64,000 nt of DNA from Avena insularis (Eukaryota; Streptophyta; Magnoliopsida; Poales; Poaceae), in NCBI GenBank assembly GCA_023614405.1, contig CM042697.1:190897189-190961188 (forward strand). The letters are read 5' to 3'. The notes beneath the pieces are model-generated. The model made no database searches, was not told the origin of the DNA, and saw only the letters and a list, made by a program, of their open reading frames with translations. A program made the translations under genes and the position numbers. This document shows, in pieces, positions 23,873 through 37,920 of the stretch (within the stretch, counting starts at the first letter, position 1; each line of letters opens with the position of its first letter).

Positions 23873-26800
23873 GACTTCCCCCCTTAAATTAAACTTCGTC
23901 CTGAAGTTTGTGGAGATGTACCTGAATAGTTCTGGATAAGCTTTTCTTAAATCCTCTTCTTCTCCCATGTGGCTTCCCTCTCAGGGTGATGCTCCCACTG
24001 TACCTTGCAATATTTGATTGCTCTATTCCTCAATCATTTCTAGTTTTCTTCCAGAATCTTACAGGGCATTTCAATATAAGTCAGGTCTGATTGTAATTCT
24101 ATCTCTTGATGTGTTATTGCATCATCTGGAACTTTCAAACATTTGTGAAGTTGTGACACATTGAAAACATTATGCACTTGAGCCAATCTTGATGGTAACT
24201 CTAAAGCATAAGCTATAGTTCTATTTTGACTCAGTATCTTGAATGGTCTGATATATCTTGGACTCAATTTCCCTTTAACTCCGAATCTTTTTACTCCTTT
24301 CATTGGACTTACTTTCAAATAGACCATATCTCCCACTTCTGGATGCCATGATCTTCGACTTTGATCCGCATGACTTTTCTACCTGCTCTAGGCTATTTTC
24401 AGTCTATCCCTGATCTTATCAATGATGTCTTGTCTCTCCTTGATATAATCTGGTGCAAATTCTTTGCTGCTTCCAGGTTCATACCAACATATTGGTGATC
24501 TACACTTCCTTCCATACAAAATCTCTTATGGAGTTGCCTTCAGACTACTCTGATAGCTATTATTATAAGAAAATTCTGCCAATGGTAGGTGATCTTCCCA
24601 TGTTCTTCCAAAATATAGTGCACAAGCTCTCAACATGTCTTCTAGTATTTGATTTGTTCTTTCAGTTTGACCTCCTGTCTCAGGATGATATGCCGTGCTG
24701 AAATCTAACTTTGAACCAAGTGCTTCATGCAATTGCTTCCAAAGTGCTGAAGTAAACACTGATCCCCTATCAGTTACGATCTTTTTGGGTACTCCATGCT
24801 TACTTACTATCTCTTTGACATATACTTCAACTAACTTCTCGGCATTATCCTTTTGATTCACCGGAATAAAATGTGCACTCTTAGTGAGTCTGTCCACAAT
24901 TACCCATATCATATCCTTCCTTTTTGGTGTCATAGGCAATCCTGTAATGAAGTCCATACCTATTTCCTCCCATTTCCACTCAGGAATTTCCAAGGGTTGT
25001 AATCGTCCTGCTGGACTTTGATGTTCAGCTTTCACCCTTTGACAAGTATGGCATTCAGATACATATTTAGCAATATCTCTTTTCATGTTATTCCACCAGA
25101 ATAGTTCTTTCAAATCCATATACATCTTAGTACTCCCTGGATGTATAGAGTATGGTGTATCATGTGCTTCTTTGAGTATGACATTTCTAATCTCTTTCAC
25201 ATGTGGAACACATAGACGGTCTTGGAACCATAAAGACCCATAATCCGCAAGGCAAAAAACTGATTTTTTTCCCTTGAGATATCCTCCGAATTTCCTCAGC
25301 AATAAAAGGATCTTCTTCTTGATGTCTAAAAATTTCTTTCTTAAGATCACTGTCCTGCTCTGCAACTACCTGCATAGTAGCTAATCCTCCAAGAACCTCT
25401 GTTTTGATGAATTGAAGTTCTAATCTTTCCAAGTCCATTTGTAATTCTTTTGGTAGCTCCCTATTGCTAGGCTGAATATCTGCACTCTTTCTGCTTAAAG
25501 CATCTGCTACAACATTTGCTTTCCCTAGGGTGTAATTGATTGTTAAATCATAATCCTTGATTAATTCCAACCAACGCTTCTGTATCATATTCAATTCCTT
25601 TTGAGTGAAGAAATATTTGAGACTTTTATGGTCAGTGTATAACTCACATCTGGCTTCATAAAGAAAATGCCTCCATCCTTTCAGCGCAAAAACTACTGCT
25701 GCTAACTCTAAATCATGAGTTGGATAGTTAACTTCATGTGGTTTCAATTGCCTTGAACCATAAGCAATCACTTTCCGATCTTGCATTAATACACAACCCA
25801 AACCTTCTTTAGATGCATCACAATATACGGTGAAGTCCTTCCCTGTTTCAGGAACTGCTAAGATTGGAGCTGTGGTTAATCTAGTCTTCAACTCTTGGAA
25901 ACTTGCTTCACATTTCTCATCCCACTTGAATGGTGTATTCTTCCTTGATAATTTGGTCATTGGTCCGGCTATTTTGGAGAAACCTTCAATGAATCTCCGA
26001 TAATAACCAGCCATTCCTAAGAAACCTCGAATTTGCTTCACATTAGTCGGTGCAGTCCACTCTAGTACCGACTAAACTTTAGATGGATTCATAGAAATCC
26101 CATCCTTACTGATCACATGACCGAGGAATTCTACCTCATCTAGCCAGAACTCACACTTACTGAATTTAGCATAAAGCTTATGTTCTCTTAGAGTTTGCAA
26201 TGCTATTCCTAAATGGTCAGCATGCTCTTCCTTATCCTTGGAATATATCACAATATCATCAATAAAGATGATGACAAACTTGTCCAAATATGGCATGAAA
26301 ATCTTGTTCATAAGATTCATGAATATTGCCGGTGCATTTGTCAAACCAAATGGTACTACCAGATACTCATGGTGTCCATATCTTGAGACAAATGCTGTTT
26401 TTGGAACATCTTCGAGCTTGATTTTTATTTGATGGTATCCAGATCTTAAATCGATCTTTGAAAATACTCCAGAATCTTTCACTTGGTCAAACAAATCTTG
26501 AATTCTTGGTAAAGGATACTAATTCTTGATAGTCACGTTTTTCAGATTTCTATAATCACCACACATCCGTCTTCCACCATCTCTTTTATCCACAAAGATT
26601 ACTGGTGTTCCCCATGGAGATACACTTTCCTGTATAAATCCTTTTCTCGCTAACTCATCAATTTTCTCCTTGAGTTCTTTCAACTCCTTGGGTCCCATTT
26701 TATATGGTGCTTGAGCTATTGGTGTTGTACCAGGTATTAAGTCAATGGTGAACTCTATCTCCCCGTCTGGTGGCATTCCCGGTGACTCTGTTGGGAAAAC

Positions 26801-28446
26801 ATCTTGGAATTCATTAACTATAGGAATCTCTTCTAATTTAACTTCTTTCATTGAATTCAACTGCAGATCCACCATGATATGACTGTGTTTATCTGCTTGG
26901 TAAACTATCCTTGCTCCACTTGGAGTTTTAATTGAGACAGTTTTCTCCTCATAATTTATCTGAGCTCCGTGTTCCATCATCCAATCCATCCCCAACCCTA
27001 CTGCAATTCCCTTCAAAGGAATCACATAAAGGTCTACGAAATTTGTACAACCATAGATCGAGATAACCTGATCTTGTTTTATGTGGCGTACAATCACATT
27101 CCCTCCTGCCATAACTACGGTCATAGGACTTCCTAACGTTTCCCTTCTAATCCCAAACTTATCACAAAATTCTTTAGAAATGAATGAAGTAGTTACACCA
27201 GTATCAAATAGAACTTTGTCGGGATTGGTAAGGATATTGAGCGTACCTATCACTGCATGCTCCGAATTATCCACCTCCTCGAGGGTTGCACAGTTCAATT
27301 TTCCGGTAGGTCGGTTTCTCTTGCCATTGTTGTTCTTGCCATTATTTCCTCCTTTATTGGGTTGTCCATTACCTCCACTGGCTTGTCCTCCTCCCTTGGT
27401 AGGCCATCCTCCCGGTGGTTTGCTCGGACAATCTAGCTTAATATGCCCCTTCTGACCACAACCGTAACAGATCACTATAGGATTTTTGCACTCCCTCTGG
27501 AAATGCCCTGAATTCCACAATTGTTACACATGACATTCCTTCTCGGATTGGATTGATTTCCAACACTTCCCTTGTTATTGTTATTTTTATTGTTGCCATA
27601 ATTCCTATTCTGAGGTTTGAACTCCAGGTTAGGTTTAGGTTTGCTTGCCTGAATTCTCTTGGTTTCCTTCTTGGCTCTCTTTCTCCGATCCTCTTGGACA
27701 TTCTTGTAGTCATCCTCAAAAGTAATGGCTGCATCCAACAACTGCTGATAAGTTTGCTTATTGGCTAACCTTAGCTGCATCTTCACAAATGGATTTAATC
27801 CACGCAAGAAACGCTTGTTTCTCTTCTCTTCAGTATTAACATCCTCCTCAGCATAACGAGACAATTGGCTAAACTCCCGGATGTACTTCATGACACTAGT
27901 ATATCCTTGCTGAAGCTCCTCAAATTCTCTCCGCTTCAAGTCCATGACACTTTCCGGAACATGATATTCACGGAATCTCTGCTTGAACTCCTCCCAGGTA
28001 AACTCCCTTCCTGGTTGTTGCAAGGCTAACTGATTTTCCCACCAAGATGCTGCAGGTCCAGTCAGCAGATGAGTTGCGTACCTCAATTTTTCCTCATCAT
28101 TGCAACCCACAGTTTTCAGCTTCCTTTCTATATCTGCTAACTAGTCTTCTGCATCCATTGGTTTAGGAGATGATGCAAAAGGTAATGGTCTTGCATTCTG
28201 GAAATCAGATAGACTCACTCCTCCACCTTCAGGTGCCCTCTGATTTGCCTGCCCCAGCAGCTCTTCCATGAACTTGTTCTGGGTCTCTTGCATCATTTGC
28301 ATGCATTGCATAAAGTTCTGTTCCATTAACAGCCTCATTGGTGGTGGTGGTAATGCTTCTTGGTTTTCTGCATCTGCATCGGCCTTTTACTTGGCCTCTC
28401 GCTCCATCCGCTGCTGCTCAGTTTCCATTTCTACACCCGTATCCAT
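23846..28446 (-). pseudogene. G2 gag-pol polyprotein (chromovirus), multiply broken; last codons lie in the LTR
   Basis: It starts at ATG 28446, right after an in-frame stop. Gag has a Pro-rich N-terminus, a capsid segment with GPAASWWEN, and two zinc knuckles (about 27530-27430). The protease DTG is at 27197-27205. RT with an intact FIDDI (26255-26260 encode DD), RNase H, integrase with TDRG and GQTERTNQ motifs, and a chromodomain (about 24030-23930) follow. Lesions: TAA 28387, TAG 28141, a one-base loss near 27513 inside the first knuckle, TAG 26519, TAG 26072, a homopolymer frameshift near 25265, TAA 24526, TAG 24040, TGA 24034, and a frameshift near 23958. In the final frame there is no stop before the LTR; translation would end at TAA 23846-23848, nine codons into it. 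Confidence 0.9.
23873..23890 (-). promoter_or_regulatory. G2 polypurine tract
   Basis: Minus-strand TTAAGGGGGGAAGTC abuts the LTR start TGTAACATCCC. The tract is also translated as the last part of pol in the open frame. Confidence 0.85.
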
Positions 28447-28701
28447 GACCCTCTAGTCCTGGAACATAAAGCGAATACTCATAATTACATCATGCACATG
28501 TGTTCTGAGCTCGACTTTACGCACAAAACTAGTCACACAATGAAGATCCAAAGAAAATCCAAATATGCATTTCACATATTTACATAATATCATAATTGTA
28601 CAAAGTCATTACAACATATACCATATTGGTATTATTACAAAACTACCTTATTACTTGGGTAAAAGACATAGTACTTGATACTATTGACTACTTGTCTCCT
28701 C
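28447..28701 (-). other. G2 spacer between orf0 and gag
   Basis: AT-rich and non-coding; nothing recognisable beyond being the gag leader. Confidence 0.5.
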
Positions 28702-29954
28702 CTAATAGTAACCACGTTCATCGTACATGCCTGATGTCCAACCATGATGACGTGTTGTTCGTCGCACAGTTTGTGGAACATATGGCCTTCCAGAAGGAAC
28801 ATACTCTGTATCTGAAGTGTCAGGACTTGAGTCATTACTCAACCTGAGCGCATTGACTCCCTCCAGCTCAGCTGAAAAGTCTTCAGAAACATATTCAACA
28901 TTATCTCCAGCCTGCATCTCCTGAGCTTCATTTCTTGAGTTGTCAACAGGATACACAGATCCTGCTGCTCCCCAGGTGCTCTCGTGGGCAAGATAGTTAA
29001 ACACTGGATAATGTATATTCCCTGGTTTTGAGAAGATGTTGATGATTCAAGCACTCTCTCCTCAGGATCTTCTTCTTCATCCTGGTTATCTATTGACATG
29101 GTATTTATACTACTATTATTAGGGTTCATCCTTGCACCCATCCCACTAGATTGTCCAACATTCCTGTCGGAACCATCTGTGGACATCTGGTGTTCGTGAG
29201 ATCCATTATATGATCCCATTCTCCAACCATCTGAATTCTCAATAGGAAGTTCTGAGTCAGAACCATCCTATGATACATATGGTACTGCATACCGAATATC
29301 CATTGTAGGATCATCTGTAGGTTCAGGTCTTGGTGAATAAATATATGGTATAAAAGATTCCGGGTCTATTGGTATATCCTTAAAGATAGGTATTGCACTA
29401 CTACTTGCTTCTCTCTCTAGCTGGAATGCTAACTGCTTCCTCCTTTCTGAATCAGTTAGATCCTCTAACATGTCATTTTTTGTCTTCAACAATCACTTGA
29501 TGAGTCTTATAAAAAGACGCAACGAGTGTCCGGTATCTATCCATAAACTTGGAATCTAACTTAGGATGCTTCTTAACCAAAGTAAGATGATCCGGTATAG
29601 GCTCCGAGTCTATAGAATCATGAGGTATCATAGAGAATGTGCTACCTTTTAGCTCCTTGGTTTTCTGCTCCCGGATATTAGCTATCGCCTCCACAACAGC
29701 AACATGATAGGCTGCTAAATGACTCCTACCTTCTCCTATGGGTAGATCGTGATATAATCCAAGCTTCTCTAGAATTTGGATACTCACACGATACTTGGAT
29801 AACATCCAAGGTAAGTAATAGTGTTCACTGGAATTCTAGTTGGACAACTAAAGAGCTTTAAAAGTTGACCAAGTTGGTCTGTAAATGATCCTTGATAATC
29901 ATCAAGAGTCTCCTCTTTCCTTACCAAAGTCTATTTTGGAAACTTTGGTGCCAT
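28702..29954 (-). pseudogene. G2 orf0: unknown acidic protein upstream of gag
   Basis: An ATG at 29954 opens a frame of about 417 codons that ends at TAA 28702 and precedes gag by 255 bases. It is broken by TAG 29931-29933, a frameshift near 29818, a one-base insertion in an A-run near 29478, a stop at 29268 and a frameshift near 29015. The first ~150 residues look globular and mixed. The C-terminal half is Ser/Asp/Glu/Asn-rich and probably disordered, ending in a Tyr pair. I recognise no domain. It differs in character from the coiled-coil orf0 of G1. The position resembles the orf0 of rice Gypsy elements; function unknown. Pieces taken alone look like five unrelated short frames. Confidence 0.65.
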
Positions 29955-30157
29955 ATCTCTATATATCAGAAAAATAATTTTTGATTAGTATCCAATGATA
30001 TATTGCATCATAACAAAGAATTATCGCACTAAAATATATAACGGAATATTCTCATTTGAATACCCATTATATTACTTTTAGAGAATTCTTTATCGTTGCT
30101 AATTCTCCTACAGGTAATACCCTTTACTAGGTTTCCAACCTAAGGTCAAAGCAATTT

Positions 30158-30170
30158 GATCTGATACCAA
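30158..30170 (-). promoter_or_regulatory. G2 primer-binding site
   Basis: Minus-strand TTGGTATCAGATC is a tRNA-Met-type primer site with one change from TGGTATCAGAGC, one base from the LTR end (GGGTCACCGCA in element sense). Bases 29955-30157 between it and orf0 are non-coding leader. Confidence 0.85.
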
Positions 30171-30171
30171 C

Positions 30172-33100
30172 TGCGGTGACCCAGCATACCACTGCATGTG
30201 TAGTACACTATAGTCGTTGACATGACATCTACATAACACCGTTCCATAAATATCACATCCCTCAGAGTGGTACAACAGAAACATTGCGAGTCCTTATTAC
30301 AAATGTACACACATTATTATTATTACAATACCGGAAGTTCAAGACTTCCAAAAGATCCAACCTACAAACCAAAATATAAAGTGTTCAGCGGAAATTTAAA
30401 AGTAACAACTCCGACTAGGAGTGGAGCTCAACAGCTTATTATATAGAGTTGATGTTGCTCGGCTCCATTGGTTACTATTAACTAGGGTTACTTAGTTGGA
30501 CTCATTATCATCGACACCATAGCGGATTTCGTAATCCACTCCTTCAACTCCTCCGGACAGATCAGGTTCCTCATAGAACACATCTTCTTGGCATTCGGCT
30601 GCATACATTGGCACATCTTCGGTATCCTTAGAGTCTAAGCAAGGGATCAAAGGAAAGAATGAGTAACAACGTTACCCAACAAGTTCACTATATGCAAGGT
30701 GGGAAGTTTGATGCTCTAACTACCACCTCGGATTATAAATCCTTGGCACTATGAAGTTTTTGTATATCTTTCTTCAAAGATTGATTTTATTTAAAAAAAA
30801 CTATGACAATCAGCCTTCACAGGTTGACCAGAACTTTCATGGAGTTCCTTTCCTGCCGCGTTCGTAGATCCTTCCCGGAACAGGGAGTAACAAGTTACAA
30901 TTCTTACACTCTGTAGAGGTGCGTTACTTTACCCATGAGAGATCAACTCCTTGTTGCACAACCGGGCGTACTTTTCCATCCACAATTCCATGATGTGGGG
31001 CCCAATAGTTGGTCCAAGCCAATCAAGGCCCCTTCATGACCCAAGATGCCTCCTTGGTGTACACCATGCCCACATAATGAATTACGGCAATGGTTTGTAC
31101 AAACCGTTAGATGCCAGAACTATCATGGGACGATGAGGGTTCCCACCCATATGCTGCATATCCTCTACGAATTACCAATTAATATGCATGCTACGAGGAT
31201 AACAGCCACGACCTGCACATCCGGCTTCATGCAAGAGGACGAAGATATAGCTGACTTCTCTGTCCCATTCCAAATCTCATGACTAATGCGTAATATACGG
31301 CTCTAGAATCACTGATGTCAGGGGTTATTAAGTCCCTACTTGATCATCATTGTTGCAAATAGAACCCTAAGTTCTATTGCTCCATTATATCACCACTTAG
31401 GCTAATATCTAGGATTTCTTTATTTGTGAAAATAATATTTTCTTTCTTTTATAGCATATATGATAACACACAATTTGCAAATACTTTGATAAAGACTCTT
31501 CAAAGGACATGAGCAAGTGATGAACTTGCCTTGTGATGGCAAGGTAGTGAAGTCTGATGCTTGCACTGGACCTTGAGCTTCTAGTTCTACAAAAACATCA
31601 TTATTGCCCGGTAAGGACAATATTTAAAGGAGCAAAATGATTATGCAAGTAATGTAATGCATTATTTAATTCTATATGCATTTTCCCTATATAAGGTGCC
31701 TTTTAATAAAGCATTTATAAATATTACATTTTTTTTATATTTATTACATATATTGAATTATTTTATTTTATTTCCCTTTTAATTGACTTTTATTGATTTA
31801 ATAATTCTTTTAGGAATTATTAATTATACATTAAAATTTATTATTAACTATTTATTTAGTATTTTTCAAAAATACTATAATAGAAATATATAATGAAAGT
31901 GATTTTTATTTATTTTTATCATCTTTCAATAATTTTGTAAAATTCCATAAGGAATATATAAATTACAAAATTCTTATAAAAATTTAAATGTCCAAAATTT
32001 TATATCTTATTTTATTTGTATAGAGTGGATTATTGTGAATCGAGAAATATTTTATTTATAATTTTTGGACTTTTATTTTATTTTCTAGAATTTTATTGAG
32101 GTCAGGGGCATTTTGGTCTTTTCTAATTGATTAAAATAGTTTTTTAAACGACTTGGGCTAGCCTTTTGGGCTTATTTGGCCAGTGTGTCCCAATAGGGCA
32201 GGGTCAAAATCACCACCCCGAGGGGTTTTGGCCCACCCAGCCCATTCTCTCTGACTCCTCCTCGTTCTCACCTTTCCTCTTCCTCGACCACGTGGGCTCT
32301 GGCATCGCCGCTGGCGATGGTCGTCGTTGAGGCTTCCCCTGGCCGCTGCCGTGGTGCAGGGCGAGGTTTGCGACTATGCTCGTTCATCTAGTCCAACTTG
32401 ATTTGACTCTGGGGCTTCCACGTGGCCAGGTTCACCCTGTTCCCGAACCCTAGGGTTAGGGAAAGGTGTTGTCACCACCGCCACGGTCCCGCCTGTGGTG
32501 GTGTGCTGTGCTCGTGTGCTACTATGGCCTCCGCCATGGCTGGTATAGGTTGCAGCGCCCTATGGGTGCTCCCTATGCAGCCGTGGGTTCGTCGGCCAAT
32601 CTTCTTCCTCTTCAATTCGTTAGCGAGGACCCCAGGTAAGTTGCCTCCGGGGTCTTGTTCATGCTACTACCATGAATCTCTCTGTGTGTATCTAGTGGCT
32701 TCTCGTGCCTAGTGACTATGTTCTGATTAGGGTTCATCTCCTAATTAGGTTCATAACCCCATGTTGATCATATCCATGATGCTTTAGATCTAGTGGTGAT
32801 CATACTTGAGCATGAAGAATGATTTTTTGCTATGGATCATGATTTGTAGTGGCTTTGATGATTCTAATGTCTTGTCAGATTTATTCCAGTGGTAATTCAC
32901 TATGATTCCATGCTAGTGTTTCAATGGCATCCTGATTGAAAATGTTGTTGATCTGAGAACTTACTCTACTGTCGGAATGTTTATACTGACAGTAGTTGTC
33001 TCAGTAGTTTCTTACTGCAATTATAATGGTAGGCTTGTATGAGATTATACATACTGAATGTAATATGAATATGATATTGATTCCTGGCACTTGGCTTCAG

Positions 33101-34881
33101 GAAGATGTAATTTATTGGTTTGTCCCTTTTATCTGTGGGAACTAAGCAAAGATTGGTTTTAGCTCATTAAGAACTTGTCCTTGTGATAGCATTATGATCT
33201 GGCACACAAGTGATTGAGTTTTATTTCTGGGCTTAGCTTTGACAATACTTGTGATTAATACTGGCAAGATAAAATGAAAGCTTTTCTTAACTCTCCTGCC
33301 TATGATGTTGGTTTGAGCCTCTAGGATTTTAAGTCCTAGCTAGTTGAGCAAATAGTTGGTTTGTAACTTGTAAGATTAGAGGTGCTACTCTCTCTGAGAG
33401 ATGTGCCCTGATCTGATAAGAACAAATGAAAGATGATTTAAGTTGCATAAATTAACACTAAACTCTGTGATGCTGGTCTGAGAGATTAGTGCTTTTGGCT
33501 GAGTTTGATTTCTTATCATTATACTTGAAATATATAGGATAGATTCACCTAACTTGGGTGATTAATGAGAGATTATTTCATAAACCAACACATGATTTTG
33601 TTTAGATACTATGATTGAATCATGTGATGGTTTTATGAGGCTCACCACAAAATCTGATGATGGTGTAGTAGGTTGATGATGATGATCTTGATCTGCTTTG
33701 CTGGACTCCTGTGCTTGCTCTTGAGCTATCCTGCTCCTCCTAGCTCCTGGGCTTGATCTTGTTGTCCACCTGATTCATCCCCCTCCTTGTGTCACCATCC
33801 TGGTGATGTTTGGTTTATCTAGGGTGGTTTGGTTTGCCTGCTGTTCTTGGTTTAGCTGCTGTCTACACTAGCTGTGCTTGTGTGCTGCGTAGTGGAGAGA
33901 TGCACTGGTGTGCTCTTCCACGGCTGTGCTTGTGGTTTTGTGAGATTGAGTTGCTTTGTGAGCTTGACAACACACCACATGCATGCTGGTGTGTGTCCAG
34001 CCTGTGTGCTTGCTATGCACTTGTGGATATGTTCAGAATATTTGAACTTACTATTACCAGATTACTTTCACCTGGCTGGTGAATTGGTCCCTCTTGGCTG
34101 TCATTTGACTTCTGGCTTTGAATTTTTGAAAGATGGAATCTTTCATATTGGTGAAACTTGCCCCTTTTATAACACTTCTCAATGATGAATTTGTCAAGTG
34201 CATTTCAGTAACATATGTGAGAGAAATAATACTAACACTAATCTTATTTTGTTTTTTATTTAGTCTCTGTTTTGCAGGTACAAAGATAAAGATGATGATT
34301 TAGTTTAGATTTAGATATAGGATAGTTAGTACATATTCTAATGTAATTTTCCTATTATTTTGTTATTTTTCTTTTATTATTCTTGTAATCTTTATTTTAT
34401 TGAATTGTAATAAACATTATATTATTATTAATAAATAATATTCTTACTCTTTATTCTTTTGTAAATTGTGAAGTTTGGAAATGACTTCAGCAGGTTACAT
34501 TCTTTGTAACTTGTTTATGTATTAATAATATGAAATAAGTTTCATATTCAATATTGTTCTTGGATAAAATTTAAATTGTAATATTTATCTCTTAATTGAA
34601 TTAAGATTCAAAACTTATATCTAAATCATTTAAATTATAATTCAAACACCCAAGTTTAAAATTCAAATTCATTTTAAACTCATAACTCCTTAAGATCATC
34701 TCAAAGTTTATAACAATCATCCTTTAAGACTAAACCTAATCTCAAAGTATCAAGGAAACATTGATCACTTAGGTTTTTTTACTTGGCGAAAATTTTACCC
34801 ACATTTTCACAAATGAATGCATGCAACAATTCATATTCCTAAATCTACCCTTCGTTAGGTCCTAAATGCTGGGATGTTACA
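30172..34881 (-). repeat. G2 5' LTR, complete, 4710 bp
   Basis: Plus-strand ends are TGCGGTGACCC and GGGATGTTACA. It is a direct repeat of 19443-23872 plus an extra 332 bases at its left end. Substitutions and small indels between the pair are visibly more frequent than in E1 or E2, so G2 is older. Beyond 34881 lies CTCTCTCTCG of G3. No gene is present. Confidence 0.88.
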
Positions 34882-37800
34882 CTCTCTCTCGCGCGCGACA
34901 AGCCGAACCCTAAAGCGGCAGAGGCCGCTCGTCGTCGTCGCTCCTGGCCTCCCCTCACCTATCTGGTACAGCCACAAGCACCGTCGTGACGTTATCTCCC
35001 TCCCTGCCAGCGGAATCGAGCATGTCTTCTCCGTCACCGACGTCAGCCGCCATCGCCATTTACGCCGTTCAGGACCTCCCCGCGCCTCCCCGTCACGAGC
35101 ATGAGCACCAGGGTGAGCACGCGGATCTCTCTGAACCCTTTTAACTCCCTTCTGGTTCTTATATCCGAAACCCAAGCCGGCGAGCACCGTTGAATCGCCG
35201 CTGCTCCACAGCTCCCCGAGCCCAACCGTGCATGCAGGAAGCTCCGTTGGGACGCGCTGGTCCTCATCCCCGGCGGAATTGACGCCGCGTGACCCCAATT
35301 GACGGCAGCGACTCCATCTTCCCCGCCTCCGTCGACCATCCCCTTCGCCCGCGTCGTCGCCACGGACCTCCTCCGGCCGTTTCGACCTCACCACCAGCAT
35401 CACGGTGAGCACCTGGTGCTCAGGAGCCCCTTCGCACTTCCCCTCTCTATCTGTATCTTGCTGTCACCGTGCACCGGCGTGCATCGCCGCTGTCCACCGT
35501 CGGAGACGTGGCTCTGGTGACCTCTTTCAAGCGGCACCGCCCTTTCCCAGTTCGCCTCGTTCTCCTGAATGGAAACCGCACACTCGCGCTTCCTAGATCG
35601 CCCTCCTCTGCCGTCCCTGGACGTTTGCCGACACGTTCTCCGGCAACGCCCACGTGGCGTCTGCGTGGCGTGATGATTTGGCACCGGCCCCACCCGTCAG
35701 TGGCAGTGGGTAGCCCCTGCCTCGGTGAGAAACGCACCAACCGCCCGCCCCCTGTCCCACTTTGCCTGCATGGAGGCTGAGGTGGACAGAGGCCCACCTG
35801 TCTATCTCTAGGGCTAGCCCAGCCCTCGGTGTAAAAAATAATTTCCTTTGGTTTATTAATTTCTGAAAATGATATAATCTTATAAATTCAATATATTTTT
35901 ATTTATAAGTCATAAAAATAAAAATAATATATCAAAATGTTCAGAAAAATGAAACCTTGCTATCTAAGATATAATCATGCATTGTTAAACAACTTAAATG
36001 ACAAGTTTAATTAGAGAACTAATCAACCCCTCTCATATGATTCCGGAGTTTTCCCGAATTAGGGTTTCTACTCCTTAGAACCCCATTTAAGTTGTCTAGC
36101 ATGCTTTAGGGTTACATTTCAATGAAATTTAACTTGTCATATCATCATCATTGCTTGAGCATTGCATCAATTCCATGTGTTGATTGTTTCCCTTCCTTTC
36201 CGGTGTTTGCTTCTTCCCGGTAGAATACGATATCGAGGTCGAGATTGAAGACCGAGGTCAACACCGACGAAGATCGAAGATCGATGAACAATACTTGGGC
36301 AATTATAACAAGTCAAGTACAAGGCTCCCGAAGATCTACTTATCTATTATCAACAGGCAAAGGCAAGCATAGCCCCACCATGATATAATCCTATGATTTC
36401 AAAAGCATTTCAATTCCTGCCATGATGCATACGATTCTACTGTGGTCTTTTATCGATAGGTAGAGTATCCTATCTATTGCATTACTCCCTTTGAGCTTAT
36501 ATTACCTGATCCACTGCTCCTAGCTAACTAGTTTTGGCTTGTGTGCATTGCTAGAGCTTATATCTGTGTCTTGCTTAGCCATGCACATCTATCGAGTCTG
36601 GTCCATCCAGATGATGTATCAGATGCAGAGAATCTAGTATGACAGGAGAACGTGATGTTATGAGATCGGTGATATGAGATTAAACATGCTAAGGCTTGTA
36701 TGGGAGGCCACGGTGGGATGTGGTTTTTCTAGTCCCATGCTCCCCACCACTAGGACCTGAGTTCTTGCCTTTGGAACCGAGACGAGCGTACAACCACACG
36801 GGGCCTAGAAAACCTCATGAGAAACTAACTTGCCTAGTAGATTCCATGAGTCACATAGTTCGGGCGTTCCATTCGACATATGTATTGAAAACGTTTTCGA
36901 AAGAAGGAGGTGCATTCATACAGTAGGGAAGCGTGGCCGCGGTTGCTTAGGGTTGATGGTGCCCCTGGTAAACAAACCTCGCCTCACATCTTTAAGTACC
37001 GGCTTCGGGATTTGACCCATTACGGCAGAATCATACTTATTGCGTGAATCATGGTCTCGACGAAAGCAAGGTAAAGGTTGTGTCTAACCACCCTCTACCG
37101 GCCTTGCAAGGAAGAGGGCTAATCATGTGGCATTAAGAGAAGGTTAGTACGTGTGGGTAAAGTTGTACACCCCTACAGGGTTAAATCTTTTCGAAAAGCC
37201 ATGTTCACGGTTATGAACGCTTGGTGACTAGATTCTAAGATCGTAGAGAACTTGAATCTAATCGTAAAACTTGGCTGGTCAACGTGTGCTTAAGGATGCT
37301 TCCTCATGGGTACGAGGTGGTGATCCTAGTTGGTAGATGATGATGATTCGGTGGATATCAAAAGATAATGATCAATACTTTCGGAGATGTCGCTCTCTTA
37401 TCCCCTTTTAAAATACTCTAATTAGACGAGCTTCTTCTCTCTCTTGATTTATAACAACGATGGATTTATGCAAAACAACTCCACCAACCATAAGTCTTGC
37501 GGAGTACACCCTATACTCACCCTTGCTTTGTTGATACCTTTGGCAGAGTAAGCGTTCACCTGAAGACGAGTTTGGTACTACATCGACATCGACGAGTAGC
37601 TTGGGGTTCCCTGCCGGCAGCCTGGAATCTATGGGCTGGGACGTCATCGTTATGCTTCAGGCCTCTTAGGCCATTTGTTAAGTTTGCTATACTTAGTAGC
37701 ATAATTTTTCTTCCGTTGTTTGATGTTTGTGGTCAGTGACCTCTGCTTGTAATATTATGGTTCTCTGCTCAGTTATGAGCTTGCTATAATAAATTTTGTG

Positions 37801-37915
37801 TCGTAGGGTCACTGCTGCATTACCGATTCTTCACTGGGTATTCTCGAGCTCAAGGTTAAGCTTATTTCAGATGGAGGTCTGGGATTCGCTTAGCCCTGAT
37901 CCCGGGGGTGTCACA
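34882..37915 (+). repeat. G3 5' LTR, left-truncated by G2
   Basis: A GC-rich stretch (34882-35830), resembling a leader after a promoter, is followed by a mixed and AT-rich sequence to 37915. No second copy is in the window. Open frames on both strands in the GC-rich part (about 34855-35800) overlap each other in several frames and are compositional. No gene is present. Confidence 0.75.
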
Positions 37916-37920
37916 GTTCT

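Larger units (their letters stand above)
19443..34881 (-). mobile_element. G2: chromodomain Gypsy retrotransposon with orf0 and ~4.7 kb LTRs
   Basis: Read on the minus strand: 5' LTR (34881-30172), PBS, orf0, gag-pol with chromodomain, polypurine tract, 3' LTR (23872-19443). The two LTRs align along their length, but the 3' LTR lacks the last ~332 bases because G1 is inserted there. All genes contain stops or frameshifts. G2 itself lies inside the LTR of G3, whose sequence starts at 34882. Confidence 0.9.

Noticed and set aside
34855..35800. Long open frames on both strands (up to 185 aa)
   Set aside because: GC-rich G3 LTR sequence with stops rare in all frames; Arg/Pro/Gly-rich translations without domains; one frame starts inside the G2 LTR.
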